Source of the DNA: Sphingobium soli
GTDB taxonomy: Bacteria > Pseudomonadota > Alphaproteobacteria > Sphingomonadales > Sphingomonadaceae
Direction of reading: 5' to 3'
Length of the DNA: 64,000 nucleotides
NCBI RefSeq assembly: GCF_020782245.1
Contig: NZ_JAJGNP010000018.1
Span: 1-64,000, forward strand
The position numbers were made by a program, and so were the translations under genes. Positions 36,678 through 44,780 of the stretch are shown here, piece by piece (the stretch's first letter is position 1; each line of letters starts with the position of its first letter). The notes beneath the pieces were generated by a model that saw only the letters and a program-made list of their open reading frames with translations, was not told the origin of the DNA and did no database searches.

Positions 36678-38105
36678 ATGTCTTTCGCCCTGTCCCGTCG
36701 CGGCTTCATCGGTAGCGCTGCCGCCCTGTCGGCAGCGCCGGCCGCAGTGCGTGCGGCCAAGGCCGACGCCGCCGCCCCGGTGCCCGTCAACCCACTGGTC
36801 AAGAACCGCGCCGATGCGCAGATTTTCCGTCACGAAGACGGCTATTATTACATGACCGGCTCCGTGCCTGAATATGACCGGCTTGTTCTGCGCCGCTCCA
36901 AGACCATCGCCGGTCTTGCGACAGCCAAGGAAGCGGTGCTGTGGCGGCATGAAGCCAGCGGGCCGCGCTCCGGCTTCCTCTGGGCGCCCGAACTGCATCA
37001 GATCGACGGCGTCTGGTATATGTATTTCGCCGCTGGCCCGAGCGGCGGCGGGGACGACGTGTTCCGCATCCGCACCTATGCGGTGGTGTGCGACGGGGCC
37101 GACCCCATGACCGGGAAATGGCGCGTCTTGGGCGAATTGCAGACGCCGTGGGACAGCTTCAATCTCGATTCCACCATCTTCGTCCACAAGGGCGTGCGCT
37201 ACATGGCCTGGGCGCAGCGCGAACCCGGCATCGACACCAATTCCAATCTCTATATCGCCCCAATGAAGACGCCGCTGACGTTCAGCGCCCAACCCGCGCG
37301 GCTCACCATCCCGACGCTCGACTGGGAAGTGCGCGGCTACAAGGTGGCGGAGGCGCCCGCGATCCTTCATCGCAATGGCCGCCTGTTCATGACCTATTCG
37401 GCCAGCGCGACCGATGCGCGCTATTGCCTGGGGTTGCTGACCGCCGACGAAAATGCCGATCTGATGGACCCCAAAAGCTGGACCAAGTCCAAGCAGCCGG
37501 TGTTCGTCACCAATTCCCAGACCAGCGTCTATGGCCCCGGCCACAACAGCTTTACGGTCGACGAACAGGGCCGCGACATGCTGGTCTATCACGGCCGTGA
37601 CTATGAGGAGATCAAGGGCGACCCGCTGTTCAACCCGGACCGCCACACCCGGGTCCAGCGCCTCTATTATACGGCCGATGGCACGCCCGATTTCGGCGTG
37701 CCGGTGGGCAATGGCCCCCTGCCCGAGCGCTTCGTGTCCGCCGCGAACCCGGCCGCGTTGCTGGCGCATGAAGGCACGCGCCTGATCGGCGGCAACCCAT
37801 CGCTGGCGCAGACGCAGTTCCGCCAGACGAAGGGTCGCGCAGGCAAGGACAGCATCATGCTCTCGCCCATTCTCATGCCGGACCATTATCTGGTCGCTGC
37901 CAAGGATGGCACCGTGACGCTGCAACCCGACAGCAAGAGCGCGGACTTTTCGCTGCGTAGCCAGTTTGTGCGCCTGGAGGAAAAGGGGCAGGGCCTGCTG
38001 CGGTTCGCCGCCGTCGCCGCACCGGGCAAGGCCATCGGCATGGTCGATGGCCAGGTCGCCCTCGTTGCCAGCCGCGACAACTCCGCCTATTGGCGGGCGG
38101 ACTGA
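36678..38105 (+). CDS. Tat-exported GH43-family exo-arabinosidase
   Basis: A 475-residue protein. The N-terminus LSRRGFIGSAAALSAAPAAV is a twin-arginine signal. The five-bladed propeller (about residues 40-340) has the Asp base in NRADAQIFRHEDGYYYM, the middle Asp in FNLDSTIFVHKGVRY and Glu in KVAEAPAILHRNGRL. The C-terminal roughly 110 residues form a beta-rich accessory domain (QFRQTKGRAGKDSIMLSPIL). Substrate is probably arabino-oligosaccharides; the exact activity (alpha-L-arabinofuranosidase versus arabinanase) is not certain. It lies 33 nt after the preceding GH43 gene. Confidence 0.85.
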   Translation: MSFALSRRGFIGSAAALSAAPAAVRAAKADAAAPVPVNPLVKNRADAQIFRHEDGYYYMTGSVPEYDRLVLRRSKTIAGLATAKEAVLWRHEASGPRSGFLWAPELHQIDGVWYMYFAAGPSGGGDDVFRIRTYAVVCDGADPMTGKWRVLGELQTPWDSFNLDSTIFVHKGVRYMAWAQREPGIDTNSNLYIAPMKTPLTFSAQPARLTIPTLDWEVRGYKVAEAPAILHRNGRLFMTYSASATDARYCLGLLTADENADLMDPKSWTKSKQPVFVTNSQTSVYGPGHNSFTVDEQGRDMLVYHGRDYEEIKGDPLFNPDRHTRVQRLYYTADGTPDFGVPVGNGPLPERFVSAANPAALLAHEGTRLIGGNPSLAQTQFRQTKGRAGKDSIMLSPILMPDHYLVAAKDGTVTLQPDSKSADFSLRSQFVRLEEKGQGLLRFAAVAAPGKAIGMVDGQVALVASRDNSAYWRAD

Positions 38106-38113
38106 CAATCCAC

Positions 38114-38126
38114 TAAGTCAGACAAA
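38114..38126. promoter_or_regulatory. Related GTCNGAC motif downstream of the second GH43 gene
   Basis: TAAGTCAGACAAA contains GTC-A-GAC. Reversed, it closely matches the site at 36651-36663, so the two lie on either side of this gene. A role in regulation is speculative. Confidence 0.35.
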
Positions 38127-38143
38127 CGGCCATCATTCAGAAT

Positions 38144-38173
38144 GCCGGCGGTCCCAAAGGTCGCCGGCTTTCT
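38144..38173 (+). terminator. Terminator of the arabinanase operon
   Basis: GCCGGCG (38144-38150) pairs with CGCCGGC (38162-38168) and is followed by TTTCT. It ends the long operon that begins at AraD1, before the TonB-receptor promoter. Confidence 0.75.
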
Positions 38174-38278
38174 ACATAGTTGTGCGGTCTTCCGTCCCGC
38201 TTTCAGCCCAATATGCAGCATAAATGTCACTGACCCAGGCCATCCTACATAGTGGGCCGATTTTCCGCTTGCGCTTCA

Positions 38279-38291
38279 TTTGTCGGAGCAA
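38279..38291. promoter_or_regulatory. Arabinose-locus motif, site 3
   Basis: TTTGTCGGAGCAA, one of two tandem copies upstream of the TonB receptor, palindromic as TTnnTCnGAnnAA. Confidence 0.65.
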
Positions 38292-38294
38292 TAA

Positions 38295-38307
38295 TTAGTC
38301 GGAGTAA
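38295..38307. promoter_or_regulatory. Arabinose-locus motif, site 4
   Basis: TTAGTCGGAGTAA lies 16 bp (centre to centre) after site 3 and 50 bp before the TonB-receptor ATG. It is the closest match to the consensus. Confidence 0.7.
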
Positions 38308-38356
38308 TCGAAACATGGGCATGGCGTATGCGCCAGCCCCTTGGGGAGGATATCCG

Positions 38357-41185
38357 ATGGCTTTGAAGTCCGTCATTTTTGGTTCCACATCCATGGTTGC
38401 GCTGATGCTGGCGGGTGCCGCGCAAGCGCAGACCGTGCCCGACTCCGCCGCCGCGCCGCAGGCGGACGATGAGGTCAACGAAATCGTCGTGACCGGCGTG
38501 CGCGCGTCGATCGTGGGTGCGCTGAATGTCCGCAGGGAATCAACGCAGATCGTCGATTCGATCGTGTCGGAAGATGTCGGCAAGCTGCCCGACAATAATG
38601 TTGTCGAAGCGCTTCAGCGCGTGACCGGCATTCAGGTCACCGATCGTGCGGGTGGCGAGACAGCGACGATCACCATTCGTGGCCTGACGGATCCGCTTAC
38701 CACCCTCAATGGCCGCAATATCTTCACAGCAGCAGGCACATCCTTCGCGCTCCAGGATATTTCGGCGAACCTTGTCAGCCGTGTCGACGTCTACAAGACC
38801 CGTTCGGCCGACCAGCTGGAAACCGGCCTGGCCGGCCAGATCGACGTGCAGACCCGTCGCCCGCTCGACTTTGATGGCTTCACCATCTCCGGTCTCGCGC
38901 GCGGCATTTATTCCGAACTGGCGGACAAGGTGAACCCCAACGTGGCGCTGCTGGTCAGCGATCGTTGGGAAACCGGGATCGGCGACATCGGCATCCTGGT
39001 GAATGCCAGCTTCACCCGCGCTGAATATCGCAACCAGAATCTCCAGGCCGGCGCGATGGTGCCGTTCGCGACGGAAAATCCGCCAGAAGGATCTGGCCTC
39101 ACTCCGCTTCAGCGCATCTTCCCGGGCGATCGCAACCAGAACTGGACGCCGGGCCTCGATGCTGGCCTGCCTACCGCGCCGGGCTCCACGCTTAACATCA
39201 ATGGCGTCGAGACACCCTATTATCTCTCGCGCGACGCCGTCATCGCGTCGGACCTCTACGGCAAGCGCGAGCGGCCATCGATCAACGCCGCGCTGCAATG
39301 GGCGCCCAATGACAGCTCGGTCTACACCGCCGAAGTCTTCTACACCGGCTTCCGCGGCGAAACATTCAACAGCCTGCACTTCAGCTTCGCCGACTGGTGG
39401 GGCGACCTGCCGGCCGACGTGGCGAACAGCTTCGAGCTGTATGACGGCACGAACATCATCAAGTCGCGCCGGATGGGCTCGGTCGCCGGCTTCAACAGCG
39501 GCGACATGGCAACCAATCGCACGGACAGCTATGTCTATGCCCTGAACGCGAAATGGGACGTCGGCTCGCAAGGTAAGATTTCCGCTGACGTCGCCTATCA
39601 GGACAGCAAGAACGAAACCTCCTTCTTCGCCATCCGCACCGATCGCGGTCCGCTTGATCTGGATGTCGATTTCAATGCCGGGGGTGGCTTGCCCGCTTAC
39701 AGCTTCGGCAATCAGGATGTGCTGACGGACGCGAGCCAGTGGACCGTTGGCAACCTGTTCGACAGCGGCACCAAGAACACCGGCAGCGCGCTTACGCTCA
39801 TGCTGGATGGCGAATATAAGTGGGACGAAGGCTTCCTGCGCCGCATCAAGGCGGGCTTCCGCTACGATGATCGCAAGGCCGACAGCTTCGTCCGCGATCA
39901 GGGCGCCGGCGGGCTGGGGGTGACTCTGGACGCCTTTGGCGAAGGCACGCCCTTCACCAACAGCGGTTTCTTCGATGGCCGCGCCGACATTCCCACCAGC
40001 TGGGTGCTGGCCGATCCGCGCAGCATGAACAAGGACGCCGTTCGTCAGCTGTATCGCGCCGTCGAGCCGGGCCTTCTGCTATCGGACCAGATGACGTTCG
40101 GGCGCGTGTTCAGCATCAACGAATCCAACCTTGCCGCCTATATCCTTGCAGATGGGGAGTTGGAGCTTTTCGGGCGGCCGCTCCAGCTTCAGGCCGGCGT
40201 GCGCTTCGTCGCGATCGACACGCTGTACGACTATTTCGATCGGGGCAATGATTTCGCCCGGACGACGGTGTCGACGGGGTCGGAGAAATTCCTGCCGTCC
40301 TTCACCGCGCGCTACAATATCACCGACAATCTGCGCATTCGCTTCAATTACGGGGAAACGCTGCGCCGTCCCGCCTTTGGCGATCTCAATCCAAATCTCT
40401 CGCTGACCGGCGATTTGTCGCGTATCGGATTCGGCACGGGTTCGGCGGGCAATGCCAATCTGCGGCCCACGCATTCGAAGAATATGGACTTGGCGCTCGA
40501 GTGGTATTTCGAACGCAACAGCGCGATTTATGTGACGGCGTTCCAGCGCAAGATCGACGGGCTGGTCGTCCCGCTGACTGTGCGCGAATTCATCCCGAAC
40601 AACTATCTGCCGCGCAACGAAACCTATACCGAATTCTTCAATATCACGCGTCCGGCCAATGCCTCCGACGGGACGCTCAAGGGGCTGGAAGTGGGGCTGA
40701 CCTATTTCCCGTCCTATCTGCCCAGCGTATTGAACGGCCTCGGCTTCACGGGCAGCGCGACGATCCTGGATTCCGAACAGACCATCCCGGTCGTCAACAA
40801 CGCAGGTGAGATCACCGGCACCACCAAGTCTGCCTTCTTCGGCGTGTCGAAGCTCTCCTACAATGCGACGCTCGCCTATGATAATGGTCCGATCGGCGCG
40901 CGTCTGTCCTATATCTGGCGCAAGGGCTTCCTGAACAACAATGAAGGTCGGTCTTTTGCGAACCCGATCGGCTTCTGGCGCGCGCCGGAAAAGAGCCTGG
41001 ACTTCCAGCTGACCTGGAACGTCAATGACGACATCGGCATCACCTTCGACGCCGTCAATCTGACCAAGGCCAAGCAGCAGAATTACTATAAGTTCGGCGA
41101 CGTCGGCAATCCGACGGAATTCAACAGTAGCACGCTGCTGATCGACCGCACTTTCGCCTTGGGCGTTCGCTTCAAATTCGACTGA
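38357..41185 (+). CDS. TonB-dependent outer-membrane receptor, probable arabino-oligosaccharide importer
   Basis: A 942-residue receptor. The signal peptide ends near GAAQAQ (about residue 25). The plug starts EIVVTGVRASIVGALNVRRE with the TonB-box-like EIVVTG, then VGKLPDNNVVEALQRVTGIQ and TITIRGL. The 22-strand barrel fills the rest and ends FALGVRFKFD with terminal aromatic/acidic residues. GGGGAGGA lies 6 nt before the ATG; longer in-frame starts at 38252-38315 lack a site and cross the motifs. Two tandem copies of the locus motif lie upstream. It resembles oligosaccharide-type receptors of sphingomonads and Caulobacter; the arabinan substrate is from context. Confidence 0.9.
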   Translation: MALKSVIFGSTSMVALMLAGAAQAQTVPDSAAAPQADDEVNEIVVTGVRASIVGALNVRRESTQIVDSIVSEDVGKLPDNNVVEALQRVTGIQVTDRAGGETATITIRGLTDPLTTLNGRNIFTAAGTSFALQDISANLVSRVDVYKTRSADQLETGLAGQIDVQTRRPLDFDGFTISGLARGIYSELADKVNPNVALLVSDRWETGIGDIGILVNASFTRAEYRNQNLQAGAMVPFATENPPEGSGLTPLQRIFPGDRNQNWTPGLDAGLPTAPGSTLNINGVETPYYLSRDAVIASDLYGKRERPSINAALQWAPNDSSVYTAEVFYTGFRGETFNSLHFSFADWWGDLPADVANSFELYDGTNIIKSRRMGSVAGFNSGDMATNRTDSYVYALNAKWDVGSQGKISADVAYQDSKNETSFFAIRTDRGPLDLDVDFNAGGGLPAYSFGNQDVLTDASQWTVGNLFDSGTKNTGSALTLMLDGEYKWDEGFLRRIKAGFRYDDRKADSFVRDQGAGGLGVTLDAFGEGTPFTNSGFFDGRADIPTSWVLADPRSMNKDAVRQLYRAVEPGLLLSDQMTFGRVFSINESNLAAYILADGELELFGRPLQLQAGVRFVAIDTLYDYFDRGNDFARTTVSTGSEKFLPSFTARYNITDNLRIRFNYGETLRRPAFGDLNPNLSLTGDLSRIGFGTGSAGNANLRPTHSKNMDLALEWYFERNSAIYVTAFQRKIDGLVVPLTVREFIPNNYLPRNETYTEFFNITRPANASDGTLKGLEVGLTYFPSYLPSVLNGLGFTGSATILDSEQTIPVVNNAGEITGTTKSAFFGVSKLSYNATLAYDNGPIGARLSYIWRKGFLNNNEGRSFANPIGFWRAPEKSLDFQLTWNVNDDIGITFDAVNLTKAKQQNYYKFGDVGNPTEFNSSTLLIDRTFALGVRFKFD

Positions 41186-41196
41186 GTGCCCGGCAG

Positions 41197-41220
41197 GGCG
41201 CGGTGTCTCCTCACCGCGCC
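41197..41220 (+). terminator. First hairpin after the TonB receptor
   Basis: GGCGCGGTG (41197-41205) pairs perfectly with CACCGCGCC (41212-41220), then TTGTCT. Confidence 0.7.
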
Positions 41221-41228
41221 TTGTCTCC

Positions 41229-41283
41229 ATGGCGGTCGGTCCGGGAAGTCTCTCCAATTCCCGGACCGGCCGCCATTTTATTT
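41229..41283. terminator. Strong bidirectional terminator between TonB receptor and hpd
   Basis: A 19-bp arm (41229-41247, ATGGCGGTCGGTCCGGGAA) pairs with 41258-41276 with one mismatch and is followed by TTTATTT. Convergent transcripts of the receptor and hpd would both end here. Confidence 0.88.
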
Positions 41284-41338
41284 GGCGGAAAGTTGTTTTG
41301 CGCACGCCCCGGCCGCTCGCCGGGCGGCATCGGCTCGC

Positions 41339-42406
41339 TCAGCTATCGACGCTGATCACCCCGCGGCGGATCTGGTCGAGTTCGATGCTTTCGAACAGGG
41401 CCTGGAAATTGCCGTTGCCAAAGCCTTCATTGCCCTTGCGCTGGATGATCTCGAAAAAGATCGGGCCGAACATATTCTCGGTGAAAATCTGGAGCAGGAT
41501 GCCCTCGCTTTCGATATCACCGTCGATCAGGATGCGGTTCCGGCGCAGCCGTTCCAGATCCTCGCCATGGCCGGGCACGCGCTTGTCGACCAGTTCATAA
41601 TAGGTTTCGATCGTATCCTGCAGCCGCACGCCGCGCGCGCGCAGCTTTTCCACCGTGTCATAGATATTGTCGGTCGTGAGCGCGAGATGCTGGATACCCT
41701 CGCCATGATAGTCGCGGATGAACTCCTCGATCTGGCTCTTGTCGTCCTGGCTTTCATTCAAGGGAATGCGGATCGCGCGATCGGGCGCGATCATCGCCTG
41801 GCTGGTGAGGCCGGTCGCCTTGCCCTTGATGTCGAAGAATTTCTGCTCCTCGAAATTGAAGAGCGTGCGGTAGAATTCGCTCCACACGCGCATCTGGCCG
41901 CGCTGCACATTGTGGGTCAGGTGATCGAGCAGGTCCAGCCCGACGCTGTTGGCCGCTTCCTTGTCGCGCCAGCCGGGCATCTCCGCCCAATTGGCATACA
42001 GATCCTCGCCATCCTTGATGAAATAGAGATAGGCGCCGCCAATCCCTTCGATCACCGTGTCATCCTCTTCCGTGGCCTTGGCCCCATGATCGAGCGCCCA
42101 GGCAAGCGCGGCCTGCGGATCGGCCACACGGAACGCCATGGCGCTGGCGGACGGTCCATGCACCCCGCGAAAGGCAGCAACCCGCCCGGCATCGTCCCGG
42201 TTCAGCATCAGGTTGATGCGCCCCTGCTTGTAACGGGTGATATTCTTGGTCGGATGACGATGGGTCGCGGTAAAGCCCAGCGCCTCGAACTGCGCGGCCA
42301 TGGCGTCGGGATCGGGCGAGGTGAATTCGACGAATTCAAACCCGTTGAGGCCCAGCGGGTTGGTGGATGCAGCGTCGGGCTGCTGGTCCAGCATGGTGGC
42401 GGTCAT
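41339..42406 (-). CDS. hpd: 4-hydroxyphenylpyruvate dioxygenase
   Basis: Fe(II) enzyme of 355 residues that converts 4-hydroxyphenylpyruvate to homogentisate. Two vicinal-oxygen-chelate domains are visible. Iron ligands fall in LDHLTHNVQRG (His, about 165), IQHLALTTDNIYDT (His, about 240) and FFEIIQRKGNEGFG (Glu, about 320). The start ATG overlaps the phhA stop (ATGA), so both enzymes of the upper Phe/Tyr pathway are co-translated. Homogentisate dioxygenase is not in the window. Confidence 0.95.
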   Translation of the reverse strand: MTATMLDQQPDAASTNPLGLNGFEFVEFTSPDPDAMAAQFEALGFTATHRHPTKNITRYKQGRINLMLNRDDAGRVAAFRGVHGPSASAMAFRVADPQAALAWALDHGAKATEEDDTVIEGIGGAYLYFIKDGEDLYANWAEMPGWRDKEAANSVGLDLLDHLTHNVQRGQMRVWSEFYRTLFNFEEQKFFDIKGKATGLTSQAMIAPDRAIRIPLNESQDDKSQIEEFIRDYHGEGIQHLALTTDNIYDTVEKLRARGVRLQDTIETYYELVDKRVPGHGEDLERLRRNRILIDGDIESEGILLQIFTENMFGPIFFEIIQRKGNEGFGNGNFQALFESIELDQIRRGVISVDS

Positions 42407-43278
42407 AAAGGCTCCTCTTCCTTCTGTCTGGCATAGGCCTGAGTGCCGCGCGTCAGCACACGGTCCTCAGGCGCGATGGTATCGGTGTCATAATCAGGCA
42501 GCGCGACGAGATCGGCGTAGAGCGGGGCGAAATCCGTCTGCGTCGTTTGCGCCAGCAACTGCTCGAAACTGTCGATGACGAAATAGCTCTGCTGGAAATC
42601 GTCGATGCGATAGCGGGTGCGCATGATCCGTCGCAGGTCAAAGCCGATGCGGTTGGGTGACGGGTCCTCCAGCGCGAAATGCGATTCGGCGTTGGATGAC
42701 ACGATCCCCGCGCCATAAAGGCGCAAGCCCGCATCCGTCTGGATCAAGCCGAATTCGACCGTATACCAGTAAAGCCGCGCCAGCTTCGCGATGGCGCCCA
42801 TTCCGTCCGCGCGCAGTCCGCCGCGGCCGTAGGCCTGCATATAATCGGCGAACACAGGGTTCGCGAGCAGCGGCACATGGCCGAACACATCGTGGAAGAT
42901 ATCCGGTTCCTGAAGATAATCCTCCTGCGCGGGCGTGCGGATGAACCGGCCGGCCGGAAAGCGCCGATTGGCAAGATGATCGAAAAAAACGCGGTCGGGC
43001 ACCAGTCCCGGAACCGCAACCACTTCCCATCCCGTCGCCGCGCGGAGCCGTTCGTTGAGCGCCCCGAATTCAGGGATGCCTGGCCGGTCCATGCGCAAGA
43101 TACCCAGGCCCTGAAGGAATTCGGGCACCACCCGCCCCTCCAGCATCGCTGCCTGCCGTTCGAACAGGCGGTCCCACATTGCGTGGTCATCCTCGCTATA
43201 GGCGTCCCAGCCCTGCATAATTGTCCAGTCGGCACCAGCGCCGATGGGCGGGTTTTCGGCATCCATCTCCATCGCCAC
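42403..43278 (-). CDS. phhA: Phenylalanine 4-monooxygenase
   Basis: Pterin-dependent enzyme of 291 residues that hydroxylates phenylalanine to tyrosine. The Fe ligands are in EPDIFHDVFGHVPLLAN (two His, about 130-135) and the Glu in YWYTVEFGLIQ (about 175). The start is GTG 43278; ATG at 43272 or 43266 is also possible since no strong ribosome site decides it. It is the first gene of the phhA-hpd operon and divergent from an Lrp-type regulator 88 bp away. Length is normal for bacterial PhhA. Confidence 0.93.
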   Translation of the reverse strand: MAMEMDAENPPIGAGADWTIMQGWDAYSEDDHAMWDRLFERQAAMLEGRVVPEFLQGLGILRMDRPGIPEFGALNERLRAATGWEVVAVPGLVPDRVFFDHLANRRFPAGRFIRTPAQEDYLQEPDIFHDVFGHVPLLANPVFADYMQAYGRGGLRADGMGAIAKLARLYWYTVEFGLIQTDAGLRLYGAGIVSSNAESHFALEDPSPNRIGFDLRRIMRTRYRIDDFQQSYFVIDSFEQLLAQTTQTDFAPLYADLVALPDYDTDTIAPEDRVLTRGTQAYARQKEEEPL

Positions 43279-43366
43279 ACCATCGCAGATCGCCGGCGAA
43301 AATGCTTTTCAAAATTCCTGTGAGGCAAGGGCAAGACGTAAGGATTTTTCATGATATAGCAGTTTT

Positions 43367-43840
43367 ATGACGAATTCATCCGCCCTGGACCCGCTTGACT
43401 GCCGCATTCTCGCAGAGTTGCAGCGTGACGCCACGCTCAGCAATGCCCAACTGGCGGAGCGGGTGGGCAGCACCGGGCCGTCCTGCTGGCGGCGCGTCCG
43501 CGCCATGCAGGACCAAGGCCTGCTGCGCCGCGCAGTCTGGATCGCCGACCCCCATGCCCTGGGACAGGGCGTCATCGTTTTGTGCCATGTGCGGATGAGG
43601 GAATTTTCAGCCGAAGCCATCGCCGCGTTCGAGGATTTCGTGCGCGCCCACCAACAGGTGATGGAATGCTATTCGATGTCGGGCGAATGGGATTATCTGC
43701 TCCGCGTCGTCGCCTCCGACGTCGCGGACTATGAACATTTTCTGATGCGCACCTTGCTTAAACATCCCTCGGTCGCAGGCGCATCGTCGCAATTCGCGCT
43801 CTCGACCACCAAATATGAAACGGCGCTGCCGGTACGCTAA
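43367..43840 (+). CDS. Lrp/AsnC-family transcriptional regulator
   Basis: A 157-residue regulator with an N-terminal winged HTH (LDCRILAELQRDATLSNAQL and VGSTGPSCWRRVRAM, about residues 6-45) and a C-terminal RAM effector domain with CYSMSGEWDYLLRVVASD (about 100-118), the ligand-binding turn. It is divergent from phhA-hpd, so an amino acid such as phenylalanine or tyrosine is the probable effector. No clear ribosome site is seen; the ATG is preceded by GCAGTTTT. Confidence 0.9.
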   Translation: MTNSSALDPLDCRILAELQRDATLSNAQLAERVGSTGPSCWRRVRAMQDQGLLRRAVWIADPHALGQGVIVLCHVRMREFSAEAIAAFEDFVRAHQQVMECYSMSGEWDYLLRVVASDVADYEHFLMRTLLKHPSVAGASSQFALSTTKYETALPVR

Positions 43841-43949
43841 GCCGGGATTTTACTCTTGCTCCCGTCCTGTTACCATGCACAAAGCTTGCCAGCCGCCCAA
43901 TGGCTGCCAATCTATGCGCGCGAACCCATGGCTCGCCAAGGATGACAGG

Positions 43950-44735
43950 ATGCACGACGTGACAGTTCAGGACCGGCCGACCCCGGCCCACCCCCTCGCC
44001 CCGCAGGAAGTGGGCGATGGCCTGTCCGTGATCTCGATCGCGAAAAGCTATGACAAGCGCGTTGTCCTGTCCGACGTGTCGCTGACCGTGGGCAAGGGCG
44101 AAGTGGTCGGCCTGCTCGGCCCCAACGGCGCGGGCAAGACGACCTGCTTCTATTCGGTGATGGGGCTGGTGCGCCCCGATCGCGGCCGGATCGTGCTGGA
44201 CGGGCAGGACATCACTGGCCTGCCCATGTATCGCCGTGCGATACTGGGTCTGGGCTATCTGCCGCAGGAAACGTCGATCTTCCGGGGCTTGAGCGTGGCG
44301 CAGAATATCAGCGCGGTGCTGGAACTGGCCGAACCGGACAAGGCGGCCCGCGCGGCGCGGCTGGAGCAGCTGCTCGATGAATTCGGCCTCACCCGACTGC
44401 GCGATTCATCGGCCATGGCGCTGTCGGGCGGTGAGCGTCGCCGCTGTGAAATCGCCCGCGCGCTGGCGGCTAATCCCTCGATCGTGCTGCTCGACGAACC
44501 CTTTGCCGGTATCGACCCCCTGTCGATAGCCGACATTCGCGATCTGGTGAAGGACCTCAAGAATCGGGGCATCGGCGTTCTCATCACCGACCATAATGTG
44601 CGCGAAACGCTGGAAATCGTCGATCGCGCCTGCATCATCTACGGCGGTCAGGTGCTGTTTGCCGGCAATCCGACCGAACTGGTCGCCAATACTGAAGTCC
44701 GCCGCCTGTATCTGGGCGAAAATTTCCAGCTGTAA
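43950..44735 (+). CDS. lptB: LPS export ABC transporter ATP-binding protein LptB
   Basis: A 261-residue ATPase that powers LPS extraction from the inner membrane with LptF/LptG. Walker A is GPNGAGKTTCFYSVMG (about residues 58-73), the signature LSGGERRRCEIARAL (about 155) and Walker B VLLDEPFAGIDP (about 180), followed by the switch His in LITDHNVRET. An N-terminal extension of about 20 residues precedes the usual start. The gene lies 45 nt before rpoN, the standard lptB-rpoN order. ATG 43950 is chosen with AAGGATGACAGG upstream. Confidence 0.94.
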   Translation: MHDVTVQDRPTPAHPLAPQEVGDGLSVISIAKSYDKRVVLSDVSLTVGKGEVVGLLGPNGAGKTTCFYSVMGLVRPDRGRIVLDGQDITGLPMYRRAILGLGYLPQETSIFRGLSVAQNISAVLELAEPDKAARAARLEQLLDEFGLTRLRDSSAMALSGGERRRCEIARALAANPSIVLLDEPFAGIDPLSIADIRDLVKDLKNRGIGVLITDHNVRETLEIVDRACIIYGGQVLFAGNPTELVANTEVRRLYLGENFQL

Positions 44736-44780
44736 CATGGGGCGGGGGCGGCCTTTCCTTCTCGACCGGGCGCTCGCCTG

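Noticed and set aside
36651..38108. 485-residue open frame antisense to the second GH43 gene
   Set aside because: It covers the GH43 gene almost exactly on the other strand, has no ribosome site and shows the Arg/Gly/His-rich composition of a high-GC shadow frame. The sense gene has a Tat signal and conserved catalytic residues.
40079..41305. 408-residue antisense frame in the TonB receptor gene
   Set aside because: The sense strand is a full receptor with conserved plug and barrel end; the antisense frame has no recognisable domain.
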